Positions 57,601 through 64,000 of a DNA stretch of 64,000 nucleotides are shown in pieces (the stretch's first letter is position 1; every line of letters begins with the position of its first letter). The stretch lies in assembly GCA_963836735.1 (NCBI GenBank), contig CAWIKP010000037.1:186001-250000 (forward strand). The letters run 5' to 3'. The notes beneath the pieces were generated by a model, which ran no database searches, was not told the origin of the DNA, and worked only from the letters and a program-made list of their open reading frames with translations. A program made the translations under genes and the position numbers. This stretch comes from JACCXG01 sp963836735 (lineage in GTDB: Bacteria > Acidobacteriota > Vicinamibacteria > Vicinamibacterales > 2-12-FULL-66-21).

Positions 57601-58528
57601 CGAGATCGTGAGAGCCGGGAACCCTGGCTCGTGGCGCTCGGCGCGACGGTGATGGCGTTCTTCGCGGGCCGGCAGGCGTTCGAGGCCGGCGGACTCCAGT
57701 CGATCATCGGCGTGGTGCCGGTCGTGCTCGGCCTGATGACGGTCGTGCTCCTCCGCAGGCTCTTGCGGCTGGAACGGGCCGGCGAGCGCGATCTCACGCG
57801 GCTGGCGCTCGTCGCCGGCACGGCGCTCGGACTGGTGACGGTGGCGATTCCGCTGCAGCTGCACCATCAGTGGATCACCATCGGCTGGGCGCTCGAGGGC
57901 GCAGCGCTGGCCTGGTTGTTCAGGCGTGTGCCGCACCGCGGCCTGCTGCTCGCCACCTCGGCGCTCCTGGCGACGGTCTTCGTGCGGCTGGCGCTGAACC
58001 CGTCGATCTGGACCTACGAGCCGCGCGGAGAGCTCAGGATCTTCAACTGGTATCTCTATACCTATCTGGTGGCCGCGGCCGCCATGGGGGCGGCGGCCTG
58101 GTGGCTGTCGACGCACCAGCGATCGCGTCCTCGACGGGCTTCCGCGGGTGTCGCACCTGCTCCCGGCTGCAGCGGGGATCCTGCTGTTCCTGCTGCTGAA
58201 CATCGAGATCGCCGACTTCTATGCCACAGGTCCGGAGATCATGTTCCGCTTCGGCGTGACCGTCTCACAGGATCTGACCTATACGATTGGGTGGCTCGCG
58301 TTCGGGATGATGCTCCTCGCCGTCGGAATCTACGCCCACAACCGCCCGGCGCGGGTCACCGCGGTGACCCTGATTGCGATCACCGCGTTCAAGTGCTTCC
58401 TCTACGATCTGGCGTCGCTCGGCGGCCTGTATCGCGTCGCCTCGTTCGTGGGGCTGGCGGTCGCGCTCGCGCTGGTGTCGCTCGCGCTTCAGAAGTTCGT
58501 CCTCGCCCAGCCGGAGCCCTCGCAGTGA
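54634..58528 (+). CDS. DUF2339-family large membrane protein, several frame breaks
   Basis: About 1,297 residues if repaired. TTG start at 54634 with GGGGAGG six bases upstream. A first membrane helix (M-V-F-G-L-I-L-L-A-V-L-A-V-L-L-V-L-P) leads into a short coiled coil (R-T-R-L-M-R-L-E-E-A-L) and a long Pro/Ala linker. W-E-S-L-V-G-V-K-L-F-A-A-F-A-G-I-A-L-V-I-A, the DUF2339 landmark, opens more than twenty hydrophobic helices. Conserved pieces include F-W-S/N-L-I-P and A-F-K-C-F-L-Y-D-L-A-S-L-G-G-L-Y-R near the end. Frame breaks occur near 54770, 55040, 56630, 56745, 57270 and 58120, the densest in the window. Function unknown. Confidence 0.75.
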
Positions 58529-59501
58529 AAGCCGTCGCCGCCGGTGCTCTGATCCTCCTGCTGGCGGGCGGGGCTGCCGGCCAGACTGGCGGAGCGGCAG
58601 CCCCGGCCGATGCGCCCGCGGGTGCAGTCAGGCCTGGAGCGCCTCTCGACACGAGCGGGTTTCAGTACCAGCGCCGGCTGCCGGAAGGTCCGTCCGAGCT
58701 CGTCTCGCTGCCGCTCGATGCCGCGGCGCTCGCGCATTCGCTGGGGCCGCTCAGGAATTTTGCCGACGTTCGGATCGTCGACGATCGGAACGCACAGATC
58801 CCGTACGTGCTGGAGCAGCGAAACGAGCCGTTGATCGTGGACCTCCCGATCGGCGGGACCGACGCCGCGGGTGCCCGATCTCGCGAAGCGAGGCCGCGGC
58901 ACGCTCTCCTTTTATCGGATCGAGCTGCCCCACGAGAACCTTCCGCAGCCGGTGCTGGCGCTCGAGACGTCCGAACAGGTCTTCCGGCGATCGATCGAGC
59001 TCGGAGTCCAGCGGGAGCCCGACCGCCGTCACAAGGGCGAGTGGTTCGAGTCGCTGGAAAGGACGACGTGGCAGCACGCGGTTCCGGGCTCTCCGGCGCC
59101 TCCGCTCGAGATCCAGTTTCCGCGACTGAACCGTCGCGAACTGTTGCTCATCGTGGACGAAGGGGACAATCGTCCGCTGCCGATCAGCCGGGCACGTCTG
59201 CGGCTTCCCGACTGGCAGCTGCTGTTCTTCCGGCCGGCCAGTCCCCTGCGGCTGTTGTACGGCCGTACCGATCTCGCAGAGCCGCGGTACGACGTGGCGC
59301 TGCTCTCGCCATCGGTCATGGGCGGCCGGGCCCGGGAGATCGTTGCGGCGCCGGAAGTAGCGTTGAGCAGCGCCCGCGGCGCTCGTCGCGCCGCGGACCT
59401 TCTGGATTGGGCTGTCGGTAGTCGTGGTGGTCCTGCTCGGGCTGATCGTGCGGCTTATTTCGTCCGGGACTGCGCCGCGACCTTCGCCACCTGGTCCATG
59501 A
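58525..59501 (+). CDS. DUF3999-like exported, membrane-anchored protein
   Basis: About 325 residues. The GTG at 58525 overlaps the stop of the DUF2339 gene (GTGA), so the two are coupled. A signal peptide (A-V-A-A-G-A-L-I-L-L-L-A-G-G-A-A-G-Q) leads to a beta-rich domain beginning F-Q-Y-Q-R-R-L-P and V-R-I-V-D-D-R-N-A-Q-I-P-Y-V-L. A C-terminal membrane helix (F-W-I-G-L-S-V-V-V-V-V-L-L-G-L-I-V-R-L) closes it. Frame breaks near 58870 and 59380. DUF3999 and DUF2339 genes are often neighbours, suggesting a joint envelope role. The end overlaps the convergent dipeptidase gene by 47 bp. Confidence 0.7.
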
Positions 59502-60866
59502 CCCGGAGCAGATTCCCACTCCAGATCTTCCCGATCTGCTGCTCGGTATAACCACGCCGTACCAGTTCCAGCGTGACGTTGAACGTCTCGCTGGCATCGT
59601 TCCATCCATCCACACCGCCGCCGCCGTCGAAGTCCGACGAGATCCCCACGTGATCGATGCCGATCTTCTTGACGATGTAGTCGATGTGATCGACGAAGTC
59701 CTTCACGGTCGCGCGTGGAAGCGGGGGATACTTGGCGTTCACTTCTTCGACCCGCTTGTCGAGCTCGGCCCGGCGCTCGGGCGTGAGCTGGGCGAGGGCT
59801 CCCTGGCGCGCGACCGCGCGCCTGACCGGCACCGGCGGCAGCTCCCGCGGCGGTCCCCGGGCCCGCCTGTGCGCCACCGCGTCCGCCGCGTCCGCCGCGC
59901 CCACCCCGTCCGCCGAGCGGCGTGCCGGCCGGCAGGCCGAACTCCTTCCGCAGCGCATCCAGCGCCGCGGCTGCGCTCGGGCGTATCGCTCGACTTGATG
60001 TAGTTCGCGAACGCCACCGTCTGCACGACCCCGCCGTTCTTCTTGAGCGCCAGCAGCTGCTCGTCGTCGAGGTTCCGGCTGTGGTTGCAGAGCGCGCGGG
60101 CCGCCGAATGCGAGGCGATGATCGGGGCCTTCGACATCTCCAGCGCCTGCATCATCGACGCCTTGGACGGATGGGAGACGTCAATCATGATTCCGACCCG
60201 ATTCAGTTCCGCGATGACCTGCTTGCCGAGGGGCGACAGCCCGTTCCACTTCCAGCCGTCCGTTTCGCCGGTGTTCGAGTCTGAAAGCTGGCTGTGGCCG
60301 TTGTGCGCGAGGGACAGGTACCGGGCGCCGCGATCGTAGAACTCCTTCACGCGGGCGAGGTCGGTCCCGATCGGGTAGCCGTTCTCGACGCCGATCAGGG
60401 CGACTTTCTTGCCGCTGGCCTGAATCCTCCGGACGTCAGCGGCGGTGAGGGCGAGCTGAATCTTGTCGGGCGCGATCTTCTCGGTGAGACGGTGGATCGC
60501 GTCGAATTTCTCGATCGCGGCCTTGTAGGCGCGCTCGTAGCCGCCCGGCTCGAACGCATCGGGCGTCGTCTGCAGCGAGGGCTGTCCGACATAGACGACC
60601 ATGAACACCGCGTCGAGCCCGCCTTCGGTCATCTTCGGCAGGTCAACCTGGCCCTCGAGGCGCTGCGCGTAGTTCCGCTCCGCCGTGAAGTCGTTCGGTT
60701 CGATGTCGACGTGGGTATCGAGCGTGATGACCTTCTCGTGGATGGCGCGCGCTTTCTTGATCAGCGCGTCATCGGCGGCCTGATCGGCACGCGGGGCAGC
60801 GGACGGGTGGAGAACGGCGGTCAGCAGGAGGACGGCACACAGAATTCCCCGGGCTCTTTGCATCAT
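59455..60866 (-). CDS. exported M19-family membrane dipeptidase
   Basis: Zinc dipeptidase of the renal-dipeptidase type, about 470 residues. After a signal peptide the metal site is H-x-D in L-D-T-H-V-D-I. The bridging Glu is in G-V-E-N-G-Y. Histidine ligands follow in Y-L-S-L-A-H-N-G-H-S, D-V-S-H-P-S and A-S-H-S-A-A-R. The C-terminal D-H-I-D-Y-I-V-K-K-I-G-I-D-H-V-G-I-S-S-D-F-D-G is diagnostic. Frame breaks lie near 59965 and in 59800-59860. Between them a third frame reads G-G-R-G-G-R-G-G-R-G-G, a low-complexity insertion. Probably cleaves dipeptides in the periplasm. Confidence 0.85.
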
Positions 60867-61212
60867 GTGACTCCGGGCAGCCTCGACGGACTCGACGTTG
60901 GCGGTCAGGGCGCGGGCTGCGGGTCGCGGTCGCGGATCGAGCAGGGGATCGGGATGGCTGGAGTCAGATTTACGCGGCCGGGGCTGACCCCGGTCGTGAG
61001 CGCCCGCCGCTGTTTCAGATCTGGCTGCGATGCCCTTCCGGACGCCCCACAGATCTGATCCAAGCGCTGATTGCTACCGCGACCTGGCGCTGAGGCTGGC
61101 CCCGCGACCCAGACGCTGATCCAGCCTTCCACTGAACCCCACTGCTCGCCCCGTCCGAGCCCCGAGTCCCGTCTTTGTTAGACTCTTGAGCACCCCGCTC
61201 GAAGGAGTTTCC
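60867..61212. other. 346-bp gap with possible repeat arms and an S9 promoter
   Basis: No gene is seen. About 60905-60945 repeats GCGGGTCGCGGTCGCGG words, and 61070-61120 carries the partner CCGCGACC, CCCCGCGACCC. A shorter inverted pair, TCAGATCTG (61015) and CAGATCTGA (61050), lies inside. This may be another, more worn arm-array element. TTGTTAGACT at 61175-61184 may hold the -10 box of the S9 gene; the same ten bases occur at 10969 ahead of smc. Confidence 0.4.
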
Positions 61213-63414
61213 TTGGTCAATCGCGTCGTTCGTGTCGTCGTGCCGGCCGCCTTGGTGTGTCTCGGTGTGCTCGAGGTGCACCCCGCCGCCCAGGATCGGC
61301 TCAAGTCCATGCCGGGCTACGCCCGCTACCAGGAGGTGGCGCCGCAGATCCCCGGCGCGCTCAAGTCTGGCGCGATCGCTCCGACCTGGAGCGCTGACGG
61401 GACGAGCTTCGAGTACACGCTGGACGGCAAGCGCTATCGCTACGACCTCGCGACGCGGCAGGCCACGGCGGTCGCCGACGCCGCTGACGCCGCCGGCCGC
61501 GGCGGGCGCGGCGGGCGCGGGCAGGGGGCCCCGGAACGTGGCCGCCAGTTCGCCTCGGCCGATTCGCCCGACAACGCCTATCGCGCTCAGTTCAACGAAA
61601 AGGATCGAAATCTCTATCTCGTCGATCAGGCCGCGAAGGCGGAGATCGCCGTCACCACCGACGGCAGCCGCGAGCGCCGGATCAAGTACGGCTCGGCGAG
61701 CTGGGTCTATGGCGAAGAGCTCGATCAGATCACGGCGATGTGGTGGTCGCCCGACAGCCGCAAGCTCGCGTTCTATCGTTTTGACGAGAGCCCGGTTCCC
61801 GACTACTACCTGCAGCTCGATCAGACCAGGCTCCAGAGCGCGATCGACACCGAGGCCTATCCGAAGGCCGGCGTGGCCAACCCGATCGTCGACCTGCTGA
61901 TCTACGACGTCGCCTCGAAGAAGACCACCAGGATCGACGTGCGCGAGGGCAAGCCGTTCACCAACGACGTCGTCGGCCATTACGCCTACAACGTCCGCTG
62001 GACGCCCGACGGCCGCGAGCTGCTGTTCAACCGGACCAACCGCCGGCAGAACGTGCTCGAGCTCGTGGCCGCCAATCCCGACACCGGCGCGCTCCGCGTG
62101 GTCATTCGCGAGGAGTGGCCGACCGGCTGGATCGAGAACAGCCCCGCCATGGTCTTCCTCAAGGACGGCCGACGGTTCATCTGGGAGTCGGAGCGGAACG
62201 GCTGGAGCAACTTCTATCTGTACGACCTGACCGGCAAGCTGATCGCGCCGCTGACCGCCAGCACGTCGTTCGAGGCGGCGGCGCTCGTCAAGGTCGACGA
62301 ATCGGCCGGCGTGATGTTCTATACGGCCCGCGACGGCGACAACCACCTGAAGCTGCAGCTGCACCGGGTGGGGCTCGATGGCCGCGGAGACGTGCGCCTG
62401 ACCGACCCGAAGTTCCACCACACGGTTGGCAGCTGCATGCCGGCCCCAGCCGGCGGTCGCGGCCGCGGCGGCGCCGCGGCCTGCGGCATCTCGCCCGACA
62501 ACAAGCTGTTCGTCGACGTCTACCAGGCGCACGACATCGCGCCGGCCTCCAGGGTCGTCGATGCAGCCGACGGGAAGGTAGTGGCTGAAGTCGCCGCGAG
62601 CGATCTGAGCCGCTACGACAAGCTCGGCATCCGCAAGGCCGAGCTGTTCACCTACAAGTCCGCCGACGGCCAGACCCCGCTGCACGGCTTGGTGCAGTTC
62701 CCGTCGAACTTCGACTCCTCACGGAAGTACCCCGTCCTCGTGCAGGTCTACGGCGGCCCGGCGTCGGCGAGCAACACCGCTCGCGAGACCTTCGTCGTGC
62801 CGTCGGCGCTCGACCGAGTACGGGTTCCTGGTCGTCAACCTCGATTCGAGAAGCGCTCCCGGACGCGGCAAGCGCACGCTCGATCAGGTCTACCTGAAGC
62901 TGGGACAGGTCGAAATCGACGACATGGCCGCCGGCGTGCGCGCGCTCGCCTCGCGCTCGTATGTCGATCCCGCACGCGTCGGCATCTTCGGCACCTCCTA
63001 CGGCGGGTACTCGTCGGTGATGTCGATTCTGCGGCACCCCGAGGTCTACGCGGCGGCATCCGCGTCTCGTCGCCGGTGACCGCGTGGCAGCACTACGACA
63101 GCATCTACACCGAGCGCTACATGTGGATTCCGCAGGAGAACAAGGCGGGTTACGACGCGGGGAGCGCGATGACCTACGTCCAGGCGCTGAAGGGCCGGCT
63201 GATGCTCTACTACGGCACCGCCGACAACAACGTCCACCCGTCGAACATGATGCAGCTCATTGCCGCGCTGCAGGGGGCCGGAAAGAGCTTCGACGTGCAG
63301 GTCGGGCCCGATCGCGGCCACAGCGGCATCAACACCGATCGGATGATGGAGTTCTTCCTCGAAGCGTTGATGCCGAAGCCGGCAGTGACGACCACGAGCC
63401 AGGCATCACGCTGA
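61213..63414 (+). CDS. exported dipeptidyl-peptidase-IV-like S9 peptidase
   Basis: About 733 residues. TTG start at 61213 with GAAGGAG upstream, then a signal peptide (V-P-A-A-L-V-C-L-G-V-L-E-V-H-P-A-A-Q). The DPP4 N-terminal propeller reads A-S-W-V-Y-G-E-E-L, the motif with the N-terminus-binding glutamates (E-E), and F-Y-R-F-D-E-S-P-V-P-D-Y-Y. In the alpha/beta-hydrolase domain Ser lies in F-G-T-S-Y-G-G-Y, Asp in Y-G-T-A-D-N-N-V-H and His in D-R-G-H-S-G-I-N. Two compensating frame breaks near 62815 and 63058 enclose the serine motif, which is read from the shifted frame. An RGG stretch lies near residue 95. Likely releases X-Pro dipeptides in the periplasm. Confidence 0.87.
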   Translation: MVNRVVRVVVPAALVCLGVLEVHPAAQDRLKSMPGYARYQEVAPQIPGALKSGAIAPTWSADGTSFEYTLDGKRYRYDLATRQATAVADAADAAGRGGRGGRGQGAPERGRQFASADSPDNAYRAQFNEKDRNLYLVDQAAKAEIAVTTDGSRERRIKYGSASWVYGEELDQITAMWWSPDSRKLAFYRFDESPVPDYYLQLDQTRLQSAIDTEAYPKAGVANPIVDLLIYDVASKKTTRIDVREGKPFTNDVVGHYAYNVRWTPDGRELLFNRTNRRQNVLELVAANPDTGALRVVIREEWPTGWIENSPAMVFLKDGRRFIWESERNGWSNFYLYDLTGKLIAPLTASTSFEAAALVKVDESAGVMFYTARDGDNHLKLQLHRVGLDGRGDVRLTDPKFHHTVGSCMPAPAGGRGRGGAAACGISPDNKLFVDVYQAHDIAPASRVVDAADGKVVAEVAASDLSRYDKLGIRKAELFTYKSADGQTPLHGLVQFPSNFDSSRKYPVLVQVYGGPASASNTARETFVVPSALDRVRVPGRQPRFEKRSRTRQAHARSGLPEAGTGRNRRHGRRRARARLALVCRSRTRRHLRHLLRRVLVGDVDSAAPRGLRGGIRVSSPVTAWQHYDSIYTERYMWIPQENKAGYDAGSAMTYVQALKGRLMLYYGTADNNVHPSNMMQLIAALQGAGKSFDVQVGPDRGHSGINTDRMMEFFLEALMPKPAVTTTSQASR

Positions 63415-63928
63415 CGTGCTCGATCCTCGTCTCCAGCACGCGCGTCGAGCAGCTGCGCGCGACGCGCTTCGCCGAGATCAAGGGCGCGCGTCTCTCGTTG
63501 TCGATTCCGATCGCCGACCGGCTGCTCAACGAGCTCGTCACCGCGGCGTTGCCGCCGTCACTCCCGGTGCGCGACCTGACGATCCGGCCGCGCGCCTCGA
63601 ACTCGCTGCAGGTGCGCGCGCGGGTCTCGAAGCTCGATTTCCTGCCCCCGGTCACGCTCACGCTCGACATCGATCAGCAGCCATGCCTGCCCGACACTCC
63701 GCTTGGTCTCCGGCTGCGGTCGTTTCCAGGACTCGTGGCACTCGCGGGACCCCTGCTGTCCCGGAACCGCTCCCGCCCGGCATCAGGCTCGAGGGCGATC
63801 GGCTGTTCGTCGACCTGCGCCAGCTGCTCGAGCGGGCAGGCTATGGCGATCTCGTCCCATTGATCGAGCGGCTGCACCTCGCGACCGACGAGGGACGGCT
63901 GCTGGTGGAAGTCGAAGCCCGCGTCTGA
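63411..63928 (+). CDS. small protein of unknown function, start uncertain
   Basis: About 172 residues, in two frames joined near 63760. It reads R-F-A-E-I-K-G-A-R-L-S-L-S-I-P-I-A-D-R-L-L-N-E-L-V-T-A-A-L, then V-T-L-T-L-D-I-D-Q-Q-P and, after the shift, L-P-P-G-I-R-L-E-G-D-R-L-F-V-D-L-R-Q-L-L-E-R. The beta-strand-like alternation resembles small lipid-binding or LmeA/DUF2993-like folds, but this is a guess. No ATG, GTG or TTG opens the conserved frame. The start given is a CTG overlapping the S9 stop, and another base error is possible. Same strand as and directly behind the S9 gene. Confidence 0.45.
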
Positions 63929-63942
63929 CTCGGGGGACGGTC

Positions 63943-64000
63943 TTCAGAAGATCGAGTACACCAGCCCCACGCTCATCACGAACGAGTCAGCGTCCCAGCG
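63943..64000 (-). CDS. C-terminus of an outer-membrane beta-barrel protein (partial)
   Basis: The last 18 codons read W-D-A-D-S-F-V-M-S-V-G-L-V-Y-S-I-F and TGA. Alternating hydrophobic residues ending in phenylalanine are the C-terminal signature strand recognised by the BAM machinery. The rest lies beyond the window. Any outer-membrane barrel fits. Confidence 0.5.

Overview
The window is high-GC DNA (roughly two-thirds G+C by eye), almost certainly from an acidobacterium. A member of the Vicinamibacteria is the best guess. The reasons are the accessory genes: an acidobacterial VWFA-related secreted protein, a remnant of an ADOP-type permease, a sortilin/BNR-repeat giant protein, secreted S9, M19 and P1 peptidases, a DUF2339/DUF3999 pair, and many exported proteins carrying RGG-rich stretches. 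No rRNA, tRNA, transposase, phage gene or CRISPR array was seen. Roughly two dozen genes, including essential ones (rpsO, nusA, asnS, proS, smc), are broken by single-base frame shifts although the protein continues in a neighbouring frame. I read these as sequence or assembly errors, so most such genes are annotated as one CDS spanning the shift.

Layout. 1-9.2 kb: tail of a pilin-like protein, a small exported coiled-coil protein, an NtrC-type response regulator, aroB (minus), nadB and proS (plus), then a tatA-tatC-HEAT operon (minus). 9.2-16.7 kb: a tail-specific protease, smc behind a strong terminator hairpin, an M48 peptidase and a cupredoxin. 16.8-30.2 kb (all minus): the translation and RNA cluster asnS-rimO-rimP-nusA-infB-rbfA-nrnA-truB-rpsO-pnp, with many overlapping or abutting genes and a leader attenuator before rimP. 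30.3-34.0 kb (minus): a CYTH protein, a MurU-like nucleotidyltransferase and an AmgK-like kinase (probable cell-wall sugar salvage), then a TIM-barrel isomerase. 34.3-43.3 kb: an HtrA protease, an M24 peptidase, small proteins, glycogen phosphorylase, a threonine/serine dehydratase and a Tat-exported asparaginase-family amidase. 43.5-51.5 kb: the exported BNR protein, a DmpA-type peptidase, two gene remnants and a VWFA protein. 51.5-64 kb: a udk/membrane protein/dut operon, DUF2339-DUF3999, an M19 dipeptidase, a DPP4-like S9 peptidase and the last residues of an outer-membrane barrel.

The most unusual feature is the spaces between genes. At least a dozen gaps hold a 70-220 bp element with one design: two inverted arms built of degenerate 5-9 bp tandem words, around a loop. 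Different elements use different words (CAGCT, CAACTCCCAA, GGTTC, ATTGCCAAC, GCTCGGGG, GGTCCAGCG, CTCCTG), so these are several families with the same architecture. Two genes (M24 peptidase; asparaginase-family amidase) are each tightly bracketed by two copies of one family. Another element lies in frame inside rimO. Others sit beside truncated gene remnants. A separate 21-22 bp palindrome (arms GGCCGGGTCT / AGACCCGGCC) is scattered over the window and in places supplies start or stop codons. These repeats are the best candidate here for something undescribed.
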